A stretch of DNA of 14,660 nt from Thermoleophilaceae bacterium (lineage in GTDB: Bacteria; Actinomycetota; Thermoleophilia; Solirubrobacterales; Thermoleophilaceae), in contig JACCXP010000310.1 in assembly GCA_013696905.1 (NCBI GenBank), forward strand, positions 1 to 14,660. Direction: 5' to 3'. Below are positions 6,489-14,382 of the stretch, piece by piece (position 1 is the stretch's first letter; each line of letters opens with the position of its first letter). A program made the translations under genes and the position numbers. The notes under the pieces are model-generated. The model had not been told where the DNA came from and ran no database searches. It saw only the letters and a list, made by a program, of their open reading frames with translations.

Positions 6489-6878
6489 TCAAAACGCGTC
6501 CTCCACGTGCTCGAGCGACAAGACGCCGCCGTCGCGGCGCAGGAGGATGCCGATCGCATCGAAGCGCAGCTGATCGCCCGCATCCCGACGCTCGCGGGCC
6601 GGCCGCTGTGCGAGCCACTGCGCCGCGAGTGATCGCAGCCGGCGGCGTTTCGCCACATCGACCGAAATGAGCGGCGCGTAGGGACCTGCGACCGTCGATC
6701 CAAGGCGCGTCTTGACCTCGCAGAAGACGAGACAGTGGGAGTCGCTCACGACCAGGTCGAGCTCGCCGTGGCGGGTCCTGAAGTTGCGCTCGAGCACCTG
6801 GTAGCCGCGGGCAGCCAGATGTGCCTCGGCAAGCCGCTCGCCGAGGGCTCCGAGGTGACGGCGGTGGTCGCTCGACAT
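6489..6878 (-). CDS. yraN: YraN family endonuclease-like protein (UPF0102)
   Basis: The 129-residue product matches YraN, a widespread protein with a Holliday-junction-resolvase/RecB-like nuclease fold and still poorly defined function, usually found near rnhB, comM and dprA as here. Motifs seen are LGALGERLAEAHLAARGYQVLERN at the N terminus (E14), GELDLV (39-43, with D41) and FCEVKTR (52-58, E54 and K56), giving the E...ExD...ExK metal-binding pattern. The ATG at 6878 starts the conserved part; a GTG at 6908 would add ten unlike residues. No ribosome binding site precedes the ATG, but TAGCTT sits eight bases upstream, suggesting a leaderless transcript. It converges on rnhB with only five bases between the stop codons and diverges from comM. 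Confidence 0.93.
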   Translation of the reverse strand: MSSDHRRHLGALGERLAEAHLAARGYQVLERNFRTRHGELDLVVSDSHCLVFCEVKTRLGSTVAGPYAPLISVDVAKRRRLRSLAAQWLAQRPARERRDAGDQLRFDAIGILLRRDGGVLSLEHVEDAF

Positions 6879-6886
6879 GCTCAGGC

Positions 6887-6892
6887 AAGCTA
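6887..6892 (-). promoter_or_regulatory. Predicted -10 box of a leaderless yraN transcript
   Basis: On the minus strand TAGCTT fits TANNNT and is separated by eight bases (GCCTGAGC) from the yraN ATG. There is no Shine-Dalgarno sequence in the spacer. Confidence 0.45.
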
Positions 6893-6920
6893 GGCGGGGC
6901 AGATGCACGCGTGGTCGCCA

Positions 6921-6954
6921 GTGTGTGACGACTCGGTGACCGCTTCGTCAACAC
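6921..6954. promoter_or_regulatory. Long interrupted palindrome between yraN and comM (operator candidate)
   Basis: Centred on G6938, TGACGA (6926-6931) mirrors TCGTCA (6945-6950) and CGGT (6934-6937) mirrors ACCG (6939-6942); only two positions per half-site break the symmetry, so 20 of 24 bases match. With a one-base bulge (G6925) the symmetry extends to GTGT/ACAC at the outer ends. It lies in the 184-base divergent gap between yraN and comM, upstream of both predicted promoters. No known regulator box is recognised in it. Confidence 0.45.
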
Positions 6955-7049
6955 CTACGTTCGCCGCCGCTCGCCGACGGCGCTCGGACTGTCGCACGCG
7001 GGGTGCTATCTCGTCACGGGCGCGCGCTCTCGTGTACAGCTCGTCCGCC

Positions 7050-7055
7050 TAGCGT
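7050..7055 (+). promoter_or_regulatory. Predicted -10 box of a leaderless comM transcript
   Basis: TAGCGT fits TANNNT and is exactly seven bases before the GTG start of comM, the same spacing as at ffh. No ribosome binding site is present, which supports the leaderless reading. Confidence 0.5.
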
Positions 7056-7062
7056 CCTCGTC

Positions 7063-8583
7063 GTGTTCGCAAGCATCGCGACCTTCGCCCTGGAGGGCAT
7101 CGACAGCCGAGAGGTGAGCGTCGAGGTCGACGTTCGTCGCGGGCTGCCCGTGTTCACGATCGTCGGGCTGCCCGACCCCGCCGTTCGGGAGGCCCGCGAG
7201 CGAGTGCGTGCAGCGCTGCTCAATTCGGGGCTCGAGTTTCCCCTCAAGCGAATGACGGCGAATCTGGCGCCCGCGGATGTGCGAAAGGCCGGCCCTTCGT
7301 TCGACCTGGCGTTGGCGGTGGCGGTGCTTGCGGCCAGTGGACAGATCGCTCGCGACGGCCTTGGCGAATGGGCGGTCTGTGGAGAGCTGTCGCTGTCCGG
7401 CGTCCTGCGGCCGGTGCGCGGGGCGCTCGCGATGTCGCTCGGCGCACGCCGCGGCGGCTTTCGACGCCTGATCGTGCCGACCGCAAACGCCGCCGAGGCG
7501 GCGCTCGTCGAGGGAGTCGAGGTGAGCGGGGTCCAGAGCCTGGCGAGGATCGTGGAGCTGATGGCTGGCCGCTGGCGGCCTGAGCCACCCGTGCCGCTTC
7601 GTTCGACGGGCCCGGAGCCCGAAGCCGATGAGCCCGATCTCGCCGACGTCCGCGGTCAGGCAGACGCAAAACGGGCGCTCGAGCTCGCGGCCGCCGGCGG
7701 GCACAACCTGTTGATGGTCGGGCCCCCCGGCGTCGGCAAGACGATGCTTGCCTGTCGCCTGCCGGGCATTCTTCCGCGGCCAAGCCTCGACGAGGCGGTC
7801 GAGATCACGCGCGTCCAGAGCGTCGCGGGCTTGGCCGATGGCGGACTTGCCCGTAGGCGCCCTTTTCGCGCCCCCCACCACACGATCTCGGCCTCGGGCC
7901 TCGTCGGAGGGGGCGCGACGCCGCGACCCGGCGAGATCACCCTGGCCCACCACGGCGTTCTCTTCCTCGACGAGCTCGCGGAGTTCTCGCGCGCAGCCCT
8001 CGAGGCGCTGCGTCAGCCGCTCGAGACGCGGCGGGTGCTCGTCAGCCGCGGGCAGACCTCGATTGCGTTCCCGGCCCACACGCAGCTCGTGGCGGCCAGC
8101 AACGCCTGTCCGTGCGCTCGGCTGCGCCACGAGTGCACCTGCACGGAGGCCGACCACGCACGCTACGCGCGCAAGCTGAGCGGCCCGTTGCTCGACCGCA
8201 TCGACCTGGTCTGCCGGCTCGAGGCCCCTCCTCCGAGTGAGCTGACCGACGAAGCCGAAGCGTTACCCGAGTCGAGGGCGATCCGGCGGCGCGTGGAGCT
8301 TGCCCGGGAGCGCCAGCGTTCACGCTCGCGCGCGGATGCCGCATCGAACGCCGCGATGGGAACGCTCGCGACGCGCCGGCACGCGCTGCTCTCCGTGGGA
8401 GCGCGCACGCACCTGCGGGAGCGACAGGAGCTCGCCCCGCTCGGCGCCCGCGGTCACGATCGCGTCTTGAAGCTCGCCCGTACGATCGCCGACCTCGATC
8501 AGCGAGCGGAAGTCTCGGTCGACGACGTCGACGAGGCGCTCGGGTTCCGCCTCGGCGGCGGCTCGGCGAGGAGGGCAGCGTGA
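7063..8583 (+). CDS. comM: ComM / YifB family Mg-chelatase-like AAA+ ATPase
   Basis: ComM is a hexameric AAA+ helicase that extends branch migration during natural transformation; in many bacteria it is present without known competence. Order of domains in the 506-residue product: N-terminal Lon-protease-like (ChlI) domain of about 170 residues (EVDVRRGLPVFTIVGLPD at 21-38, APADVRKAGPSFDLALA at 69-85), linker, then the AAA+ core with Walker A GPPGVGKT (220-227), Walker B VLFLDELAEF (299-308) and LDRIDLV (377-383), and a C-terminal Mg-chelatase-type helical domain. A Cys cluster (C349, C351, C358, C360) replaces the usual NPCPCG...C.C and may bind metal. GTG 7063 gives the family's normal beginning (FASIATFALEGID); GTG 7003 would add 20 unlike residues. 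The stop overlaps the dprA start (GTGA). Confidence 0.94.
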   Translation: MFASIATFALEGIDSREVSVEVDVRRGLPVFTIVGLPDPAVREARERVRAALLNSGLEFPLKRMTANLAPADVRKAGPSFDLALAVAVLAASGQIARDGLGEWAVCGELSLSGVLRPVRGALAMSLGARRGGFRRLIVPTANAAEAALVEGVEVSGVQSLARIVELMAGRWRPEPPVPLRSTGPEPEADEPDLADVRGQADAKRALELAAAGGHNLLMVGPPGVGKTMLACRLPGILPRPSLDEAVEITRVQSVAGLADGGLARRRPFRAPHHTISASGLVGGGATPRPGEITLAHHGVLFLDELAEFSRAALEALRQPLETRRVLVSRGQTSIAFPAHTQLVAASNACPCARLRHECTCTEADHARYARKLSGPLLDRIDLVCRLEAPPPSELTDEAEALPESRAIRRRVELARERQRSRSRADAASNAAMGTLATRRHALLSVGARTHLRERQELAPLGARGHDRVLKLARTIADLDQRAEVSVDDVDEALGFRLGGGSARRAA

Positions 8584-9686
8584 ATGACGCCTGCGCGCCC
8601 TGCCTGAGGCGCAGCATGCTGATCGCGCACCTCGGACCGCGGATCGCCGCGCTGTTCGATCGCCCGAGCAGGGCCCGGGCGCGCGAGGTGCTCGCGCTGC
8701 CGGAGCCCGACCTGATCGCCGCCGTTGCGGGATCGCACGAGGACAGGGCGCGGAGCTTCGTCGAGGGCTTCGATCGCGGTCTCGTCGACGCAGATCTCGA
8801 GCGACTCGGGCTGTCCGCGGTGTGCTTGCACTCGGACGGCTATCCCGCCCGGCTCGTCGGGCTGAGCGACGCGCCCGCCGTCCTCTACCTGGCCGGGGAC
8901 CCCGACGTCCTCGACGCGACCGGAAGCGTGCCGATGGCGTGCCTCGTGGGCACCCGGCGTCCGTCCGGCTACGCGCTCGAGGTCGCGCACGAACTGGGGC
9001 GTGGCCTGGCGAGCGCGGGAGTCACGGTGGTCAGCGGCCTCGCGCTCGGAGTCGACGCAGCCGCGCACCGTGGGACGCTTGCGCGTCGAGGCCTGACCGT
9101 TGCAGTGCTCGCGTGCGGCGTCGATCGTCCGTACCCACGCACGAACGGCGTCCTCTACGAGCGCGTGCTCGAGCGCGGCGTGGCCGTGTCCGAGATGCCA
9201 CCGGGGCATCCAGCCTTCCGGTGGAGCTTCCCCGCTCGCAATCGCATCATGGCCGGACTGTCGGCCATGACCGTCGTGGTCGAAGCGGGAGATCCTTCCG
9301 GAACCCTGATCACGGCGGCGTTTGCGCTCGACCTCGGGCGCGAGCTAGGTGCCGTTCCGGGATGGGTCACCTCGAGGATGGCCGCCGGCAGCAACCGCCT
9401 GCTGCGCGAGGGCGCGAGCGTCGTGCGAGGCGTGGAGGACATCCTCGACGGCCTGTATGGGGTGGGCAACGGCGCTTTCTCGCGTGGGGCGCCGGATCCG
9501 CCGCAGCTCGAGCCCACGCTTCGGCGCGTGCTCGACGGCGTCGAGGCGGGTGAGGGAGCCGAGGCGATCAGGCGCTCGGCGGGCGTCTCGGCCGCCGGTG
9601 CGAGGGCCGCCCTCGGGCGCCTGGAGCTGCTTGGACTCGTCTCGCGCGACGGCTTTGGCTCCTACCAGCGCGCGTTCGGCGGTTGA
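8580..9686 (+). CDS. dprA: DNA-processing protein DprA (Smf)
   Basis: DprA binds incoming single-stranded DNA and loads RecA during transformation. The 368-residue product has an N-terminal helical (SAM/HhH-like) part, a Rossmann-type core (about 80-295) with VGTRRPSGYA (123-131), SGLALGVDAAAHRGTL (152-167), the FPARNRIMAGLS motif (217-228) and SGTLITAAFAL (240-250), then a C-terminal winged-helix domain (about 308-365). A CxxC pair (C5, C8) directly before LRRSMLIAHL suggests a small metal site at the N terminus, a layout I recall from related actinobacterial DprA proteins. GAGGAGGG at 8568-8575 is a strong ribosome binding site four bases before the GTG, which overlaps the comM stop. xerC, often the next gene in actinobacteria, is absent; thiD follows with a TTGA overlap. 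Confidence 0.94.
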   Translation: MNDACAPCLRRSMLIAHLGPRIAALFDRPSRARAREVLALPEPDLIAAVAGSHEDRARSFVEGFDRGLVDADLERLGLSAVCLHSDGYPARLVGLSDAPAVLYLAGDPDVLDATGSVPMACLVGTRRPSGYALEVAHELGRGLASAGVTVVSGLALGVDAAAHRGTLARRGLTVAVLACGVDRPYPRTNGVLYERVLERGVAVSEMPPGHPAFRWSFPARNRIMAGLSAMTVVVEAGDPSGTLITAAFALDLGRELGAVPGWVTSRMAAGSNRLLREGASVVRGVEDILDGLYGVGNGAFSRGAPDPPQLEPTLRRVLDGVEAGEGAEAIRRSAGVSAAGARAALGRLELLGLVSRDGFGSYQRAFGG

Positions 9687-9700
9687 AGCCCGCGCCCGCC

Positions 9701-9706
9701 TATCCT
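9701..9706 (+). promoter_or_regulatory. Possible -10 box for thiD
   Basis: TATCCT fits TANNNT and lies 12 bases before the GTG at 9719, which would give a leader of only about five bases. It competes with the idea that thiD is translated from dprA read-through starting at TTG 9683. Confidence 0.3.
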
Positions 9707-9718
9707 TCTCGCCGCCTC

Positions 9719-10522
9719 GTGTCGCCCGACGCACAGTCCCCCTCGACGCCTCCGCGGGTACTTTCCATCGCCGGCTCCGACTCCGGCGGTGGAGCCGGCA
9801 TCCAGGCAGACCTCAAGGCGTTCGCCCGCTGCGGCGTCTACGGGATGACCGCGATAACCGCCATCACTGCGCAGAACACCGTGGAGGTGACGGCGGTCTA
9901 CCCGCTGGCGCCCGAGGCGATCATCGAGCAGGTTCGAGCCGTCGTCTCCGACATCGGCGTCGACGCCGTGAAGATCGGGATGCTCGGCACCGCTGAGACG
10001 ATCGATGCCGTCTCCCGGGCGCTCGACTGGACCGGAGAGGCACCTGTCGTCCTCGACCCGGTGATGGTGGCCGAGAGCGGTGCGGTGCTGCTCGACGAGG
10101 AAGCCCGCCGAGCGCTCGCCCGGGCGTTGCTTCCGCGCGTGCAGGTGGTCACGCCGAACCTCGCTGAGGCCCGAGTGCTCGCCGGGGCGGGGCCGGAGGT
10201 CGAGCCCGAGGAGCTGGCCCGGCGCGTGTACGCGCTCGGTCCCGGCGCGGTCGTCGTGACCGGCGGCCACCGTGAGCGGGCCACCGATGTCTTCTTCGCC
10301 GGAGGGGAGGTCGTCTCGATCGCGAGCGAGCGGTATCCGGACGGCGCCGCCCACGGCTCGGGCTGCACGCACTCCTCGGCGCTTGCCGCTCATCTGGCGC
10401 TCGGCTTCGACGCGCTCGAGGCAGCGCGGCGGGCGAAGGCCGTGGCCTCCGCAGCTGTTCGCGACGGCTTGAGGGGGATCGGCGCGGGCGCCGGTCCGGT
10501 CAACGCGCTCGGATCGAGATGA
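9719..10522 (+). CDS. thiD: Hydroxymethylpyrimidine/phosphomethylpyrimidine kinase ThiD
   Basis: ThiD phosphorylates HMP and HMP-phosphate to HMP-pyrophosphate, the pyrimidine half of thiamin. The 267-residue ribokinase-fold protein shows the substrate motif [20 protein letters not shown] (16-35), VKIGMLG (84-90), [15 protein letters not shown] (111-125), TPNLAEA (145-151) and the anion-hole motif GSGCTHSSA (213-221) with C216 and its neighbours. Two starts are possible: TTG 9683, overlapping the dprA stop, would add 12 Pro/Arg-rich residues; GTG 9719 is preferred because it keeps a short N terminus and follows a -10-like TATCCT. Neither has a good ribosome binding site. No other thiamin gene and no TPP riboswitch is visible in the window, so this is a stand-alone thiD tacked onto the comM-dprA group. 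Confidence 0.94.
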   Translation: MSPDAQSPSTPPRVLSIAGSDSGGGAGIQADLKAFARCGVYGMTAITAITAQNTVEVTAVYPLAPEAIIEQVRAVVSDIGVDAVKIGMLGTAETIDAVSRALDWTGEAPVVLDPVMVAESGAVLLDEEARRALARALLPRVQVVTPNLAEARVLAGAGPEVEPEELARRVYALGPGAVVVTGGHRERATDVFFAGGEVVSIASERYPDGAAHGSGCTHSSALAAHLALGFDALEAARRAKAVASAAVRDGLRGIGAGAGPVNALGSR

Positions 10523-10551
10523 CCGGCTCCCGCTCGCCCGCGCGCCTCTGG

Positions 10552-10557
10552 CATAAT
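10552..10557 (+). promoter_or_regulatory. Predicted extended -10 promoter of the small GG-tailed protein gene
   Basis: CATAAT preceded by TGG gives an extended -10 (TGN-CATAAT), unusually AT-rich for its surroundings. Initiation near 10564 would leave a leader of about 40 bases carrying AAGGGAG. No -35 box is needed or seen. Confidence 0.55.
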
Positions 10558-10605
10558 CGCTGTCCCGCTCGCCGGGTTCGTCTCGCGTCCGCAAGGGAGT
10601 AAGCC

Positions 10606-10854
10606 ATGAAGTTCCTCCGCATGAAGCCGGGCCACGGCGACGTCCTTCTCGCCGAGGGGGACCCCGCATCGACGATCGACCAGGACCGCCTCGTAGACGA
10701 GTTCCGACGGCAGCTCGACGCGGGAATGTGGGCAGCCGTTCCGCAGCTCGATCCCTCGACGGGTAGGCGTGCGGCGCGCATGGTGCGCGAGTATGCCGAG
10801 GTTCCCGTCGATGCAGATCGAGTGATCTTCTTCCCTCGCGCCGCCGGCGGGTAG
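10606..10854 (+). CDS. Small protein of unknown function with C-terminal Gly-Gly tail
   Basis: I do not recognise a named family for this 82-residue protein. The gene call is well supported: AAGGGAG (10593-10599) is six bases before the ATG, an extended -10 lies upstream, and the protein has a compact, non-repetitive sequence. The order of likely elements is a beta hairpin (KFLRMKPGHGDVLLAE), a charged helix (about 25-40, DQDRLVDEFRRQLDAGM), a strand (WAAVP), a Lys-free Arg-rich stretch, and a final strand ending VIFFPRAAGG. The strand-strand-helix-strand-strand order and the tail resemble beta-grasp sulfur carriers such as MoaD, whose tails read like FPPVSGG, but the rest does not align with MoaD or ThiS. 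It has its own promoter, between thiD and the gene upstream of ilvD. Confidence 0.8.
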   Translation: MKFLRMKPGHGDVLLAEGDPASTIDQDRLVDEFRRQLDAGMWAAVPQLDPSTGRRAARMVREYAEVPVDADRVIFFPRAAGG

Positions 10855-10945
10855 CTTGCGGCGCCGCCAGCGGATCGTCACGTCCGGCGTAGTGGACCGT
10901 GGAGTGCTCCCCGGCTCAACTACGGCCGCGCTCGGCGGTGCCTGA

Positions 10946-11632
10946 GTGTCGCCCTCGGTGCTCGGCTTCCTTGCGCTGGCGCTGGTCGCCGCCTCGCTCG
11001 CGATCCCGCTGGTCGCCCACGCCTTGCGCCGCCGTCGCGGCGGCAGGGCCACTCGCGGGCGCACGCGTGGCAGGCTCGGACTCTCGGTGCAGGATCCGGG
11101 CCGCGAGCGGCGCGCAGAGCAACGCGCGCGGGAGCTGCTCGAGTCATGTGTCAACCGAGAGGAGTGGGCGATGTACCGGGACCTCGGGTTCATCCGGGTG
11201 ATCGGTCGCCTGCCGGTCGGGGTGGGCGGGGCCGATGGGTCCGCCGCGCCGGGCCCCGAGCCCACGCCGGGATCGCCCGCAGTTCCGCGTAGGACCACCG
11301 GCGGTCGCGACGCGGCCTACGCCTACCTGATCTATCCGCACAAGCCGATCGTCGCCTACGTTCCGCGCACGCGTCAGCTGCTGAGCGAGTACTGCGTCGA
11401 GTTTCCCGACCTGACCGGGGCGATATCGGGGTCGCGGCTGCCCGACTCAGACGACGTGCTCGCCAAGTGGATGGCGCTCACCGGCGACGAGCTGCGCCTG
11501 ATGCGCAACGCGAACATGCACCTCCCTGGGCGCCAGGTCGACCCGGCTCACGTGCGCCGTGACCTCTGGCGGCTCGCCGAATGGGAGCGCCAGCGCCGCG
11601 GCCCCGGCTCGGTCGAGGCGCAGTACCAGTGA
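10946..11632 (+). CDS. Membrane-anchored protein of unknown function upstream of ilvD
   Basis: Not assigned to a known family. The 228-residue product starts with one hydrophobic segment (about 5-27) followed at once by an Arg-rich stretch ([16 protein letters not shown], 28-43), so the remainder is expected to stay in the cytoplasm. A conserved-looking core contains [16 protein letters not shown] (70-85), a low-complexity Gly/Pro/Ala loop (about 93-118), [26 protein letters not shown] and [28 protein letters not shown], ending in a charged helix. The GTG at 10946 has a poor ribosome binding site; no promoter is obvious in the 91 bases upstream, so it may be read from the small gene before it. 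Its TGA overlaps the GTG start of ilvD, implying coupled translation. Confidence 0.82.
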   Translation: MSPSVLGFLALALVAASLAIPLVAHALRRRRGGRATRGRTRGRLGLSVQDPGRERRAEQRARELLESCVNREEWAMYRDLGFIRVIGRLPVGVGGADGSAAPGPEPTPGSPAVPRRTTGGRDAAYAYLIYPHKPIVAYVPRTRQLLSEYCVEFPDLTGAISGSRLPDSDDVLAKWMALTGDELRLMRNANMHLPGRQVDPAHVRRDLWRLAEWERQRRGPGSVEAQYQ

Positions 11633-13305
11633 GCGAGACCCGCCTCCGGCGTCCGAGCCGCACCATCCTCGAGGGCCCTGACCGCGCGCCGGCGCGCGCG
11701 TACCTGAAGGGGATCGGCTTCGACGACGAGGCGCTATCGCGTCCAATCATCGGCGTCGCCAACACCTGGACCGAGACGATGCCGTGCAACTTCCACCTGC
11801 GCCGGCTGGCAGAGCGCGTCAAGGACGGCATCCGCGCCGCCGGTGGCACGCCGATGGAGTACAACACGGTCGCGGTGTCGGACGGCATCACGATGGGCAC
11901 CGAGGGCATGAAGGCATCGCTCGTCTCGCGCGAGGTGATCGCGGACTCGATCGAGCTCGTCGCCCGCGGCCACATGTTCGACGCCGTGATCGCGCTCTCG
12001 GGCTGCGACAAGACGATTCCGGGCTGCGTGATGGCGCTCGCGCGGCTCGACGTCCCCGCGATCATGCTCTACGGCGGCTCGATCGCGCCGGGTCGCTACC
12101 GCGGCCAGGACGTGACGATCCAGGACGTGTTCGAGATGGTCGGCGCCCACGGCGCCGGTGACGCGACCGACGAGGACCTCGCCGAGCTCGAATCCGTCGC
12201 GTCGCCGGGCGCCGGAGCCTGCGGCGGCCAATTCACCGCGAACACGATGGCGACGGCCTTCGAGATGCTCGGAATCTCGCCGATGGGCTCCTCGATGGTC
12301 CCCGCCGTCGATGGCCTCAAGGGACAGGTCGCTGAGGACTGTGGCCGTCTGCTGATGGACGTGCTCGAGCGCGACCTGCGCCCGAGCGCGCTGATCACGC
12401 GCGAGTCGCTCGACAACGCGATCGCATGCGTGGCCCTCAGCGGGGGCTCGACGAACGCCGTGCTGCACCTGCTCGCGCTCGCGAGCGAGGCCGAGGTGCC
12501 GCTCGCGATCGACGACTTCGACCGCGTGATGTCGAGGACGCCGCTGCTCGCGGACCTGAAGCCCGGCGGGCGCTTCGTCGCCACCGATCTCTACCATGCG
12601 GGCGGCGTGCGCGTGCTCGCGAAGCGACTCCTGGACGCGGGCTTGCTGAACGCCGACGCCCCCACCGTGACCGGGCGCAGCATCGGCGAGGAGGCGGCCG
12701 AGGCCGAGGAGACCGATGGCCAGCAGGTCGTGCGCCCACTCGAGGACCCGATCAAGCCCACCGGCGGCCTCGCGATCCTGCGCGGAAACCTCGCCCCGGA
12801 CGGCTGCGTCGTCAAGCTCTCGGGTCACGGGCGCACCGAGCACCGCGGTCCCGCGCGGGTCTTCGAGTCCGAGGAGGAGGCGTTCGCGGCGGTCAAGCAG
12901 CGCTCGATCGAGCCGGGCGACGTGGTTGTCATCCGCAACGAGGGCCCCGCGGGCGGGCCCGGGATGCGCGAGATGCTGGGCGTCACCTCGGCGATCATCG
13001 GTGCTGGGCTCGGCGATTCCGTCGCGCTGCTCACCGACGGTCGCTTCTCCGGCGCAACGCATGGCTTCATGGCGGGGCACGTGGCGCCCGAGGCGCCGCG
13101 GGGCGGGCCGATCGCGGCCGTCGCGGACGGCGACGTTGTCGTCTTCGACGTCGCCGCGCGTGAGCTGAACGTCGAGCTCTCGGACGCCGAGATTCGGCAG
13201 CGTGTCGACGCCTATGAGCCGCCGCCGGCGCTCTACAGCTCGGGCGTCCTCGCGAAGTACGCTCGACACGTGTCCTCCGCGGCCGAGGGCGCGATCACCC
13301 GCTAG
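11629..13305 (+). CDS. ilvD: Dihydroxy-acid dehydratase IlvD
   Basis: IlvD converts 2,3-dihydroxy-3-methyl acids to 2-oxo acids in valine, isoleucine and leucine synthesis, using an iron-sulfur cluster. The 558-residue product has the three cluster cysteines: C53 in [11 protein letters not shown]126 in [10 protein letters not shown] and C198 in [13 protein letters not shown]128 matches the carboxylated, magnesium-binding lysine, and [11 protein letters not shown] (84-94) is the metal-binding loop. The C-terminal barrel contains [11 protein letters not shown], which supplies the catalytic serine, then [14 protein letters not shown]. The three-cysteine pattern fits the [2Fe-2S] type. The GTG at 11629 overlaps the upstream stop (GTGA) with GAGG at 11615-11618; an in-frame ATG at 11581 would add 16 residues inside the upstream gene and is unlikely. 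It converges on the hydrolase gene 16 bases away. Confidence 0.97.
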   Translation: MSETRLRRPSRTILEGPDRAPARAYLKGIGFDDEALSRPIIGVANTWTETMPCNFHLRRLAERVKDGIRAAGGTPMEYNTVAVSDGITMGTEGMKASLVSREVIADSIELVARGHMFDAVIALSGCDKTIPGCVMALARLDVPAIMLYGGSIAPGRYRGQDVTIQDVFEMVGAHGAGDATDEDLAELESVASPGAGACGGQFTANTMATAFEMLGISPMGSSMVPAVDGLKGQVAEDCGRLLMDVLERDLRPSALITRESLDNAIACVALSGGSTNAVLHLLALASEAEVPLAIDDFDRVMSRTPLLADLKPGGRFVATDLYHAGGVRVLAKRLLDAGLLNADAPTVTGRSIGEEAAEAEETDGQQVVRPLEDPIKPTGGLAILRGNLAPDGCVVKLSGHGRTEHRGPARVFESEEEAFAAVKQRSIEPGDVVVIRNEGPAGGPGMREMLGVTSAIIGAGLGDSVALLTDGRFSGATHGFMAGHVAPEAPRGGPIAAVADGDVVVFDVAARELNVELSDAEIRQRVDAYEPPPALYSSGVLAKYARHVSSAAEGAITR

Positions 13306-13321
13306 CCCGGGGCCGGTCGGC

Positions 13322-14326
13322 TCACGCCACCTCGGACTCGCTCTGAGAGGCCTCGCCGGACTCGACGAGGAAGTCGAGCATGTGGCGGTTGAAGGTCTGC
13401 GGGCGCTCGAACATCGGGCCGTGGCCCGTGTCGGCCATCAGGAGCTTACGCGCGTCTGGTATCAGTCGCTCGAACTCATCGGCGTCGCGGACCGGCACCA
13501 TCATGTCCTCTGAGCCCCACACGACGAGCGTCGGACAGCCGATCTCGGGCAGGCGGTCGCGGAAGTCGTACGTCATCAGCGCCTCGAGCGCGCCCACGTA
13601 GCCCTGCTTGCCGGCTCCCCGCACGAGCTCGTAGGCGAGCGCCGGCTGAATCAGGTTGGGGTGGCGCACGACCGCAGAGAGCGCGACGTAGCGCAGGCGC
13701 GAGCGCCTTACGACATCGCGTGCGCGGGCGGCGCTGATCTCACCGACGCCGATCAGCGTCGAGATGCGCGCCGCGGTCAGCGTCGGGCGACGGTGGAGGG
13801 TCGTGATCGAGATGCCGGCCGCCCCCACCAGCGCCAGGCGGTCCGCGCGCTCGGGGAAGGAGATCGCGATCTCGGCGCCGATGAAGCCGCCCATCGAGGA
13901 GCCCACGATCGCGACCGGGCCGAGGTCGAGGCGCTCGCAGAACGCGTCGACGAAGCGCGCGTACCCTGAGATCGTGATCGGCTCGGGCGGCAGCTCCGAG
14001 TTGCCGAACCCGGGCAGGTCGACCGCCAGCGCGCGGCGCTCACGCGCGATCCGGGGCAGGTTCTCGAGGAAGTTCTGCCAGTTGCCGCCGAGGCCGTGCA
14101 CGAACACGACGGGCGGCCCGGGGCCTTCGCCGATGTCCACGTAGCTGACGCGCGCCCCATCGATCTCCATCCAGCGCAGGTGCTCCCGCCAGTCGACCTC
14201 GCGCCAGGCGGGATCGGCCGGCAGTCCGTAGTCGTCGCCCGCGAAGCGCGCCGTCCACGGCATCGCGGGCAGCACCTTGGCCGGATAGATGCCGTCGAGC
14301 GCGCGGCTGATCGTCTCGAGCGCCAT
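13322..14326 (-). CDS. Alpha/beta hydrolase
   Basis: The 334-residue protein is a typical alpha/beta-hydrolase fold enzyme. It shows the oxyanion-hole motif VVFVHGLGGNW (73-83), the nucleophile elbow GSSMGG with S144, the acid D274 in VVWGSEDMMVP and the histidine H302 in DTGHGPMFERP, giving a complete Ser-Asp-His triad. A cap region lies at about 170-250. No signal peptide is evident; residues 1-55 precede the core and look like an N-terminal lead rather than an export signal. Substrate cannot be told from sequence: esterases, haloperoxidases and C-C hydrolases share this outline. The ATG at 14326 has no ribosome binding site but has TACCGT eight bases upstream. An open frame extending to 14626 is discounted because it runs through the divergent gene. 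Confidence 0.9.
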   Translation of the reverse strand: MALETISRALDGIYPAKVLPAMPWTARFAGDDYGLPADPAWREVDWREHLRWMEIDGARVSYVDIGEGPGPPVVFVHGLGGNWQNFLENLPRIARERRALAVDLPGFGNSELPPEPITISGYARFVDAFCERLDLGPVAIVGSSMGGFIGAEIAISFPERADRLALVGAAGISITTLHRRPTLTAARISTLIGVGEISAARARDVVRRSRLRYVALSAVVRHPNLIQPALAYELVRGAGKQGYVGALEALMTYDFRDRLPEIGCPTLVVWGSEDMMVPVRDADEFERLIPDARKLLMADTGHGPMFERPQTFNRHMLDFLVESGEASQSESEVA

Positions 14327-14334
14327 AGCGACCA

Positions 14335-14340
14335 ACGGTA
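14335..14340 (-). promoter_or_regulatory. Predicted -10 box of a leaderless hydrolase transcript
   Basis: On the minus strand TACCGT fits TANNNT and stands eight bases (TGGTCGCT) before the ATG. No Shine-Dalgarno sequence intervenes. Confidence 0.45.
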
Positions 14341-14382
14341 CTTGTCGCCGTCGTGGCCGCCCGAGTGCTGCGGCGGGGCGCC

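Noticed and set aside
7003..7062. Longer comM reading from GTG 7003.
   Set aside because: Adds 20 residues unlike the family's beginning; GTG 7063 matches the usual ComM start and the upstream TANNNT box.
10828..10876. Several short GC palindromes after the small GG-tailed gene, considered as a terminator.
   Set aside because: GCGGCGCCGC-like runs arise readily at this GC content; no single stable stem with a T-run is present.
11734..13269. A 511-codon minus-strand open frame opposite ilvD.
   Set aside because: Arg/His/Val-rich antisense shadow of a fully conserved gene; no motif and no plausible start context.
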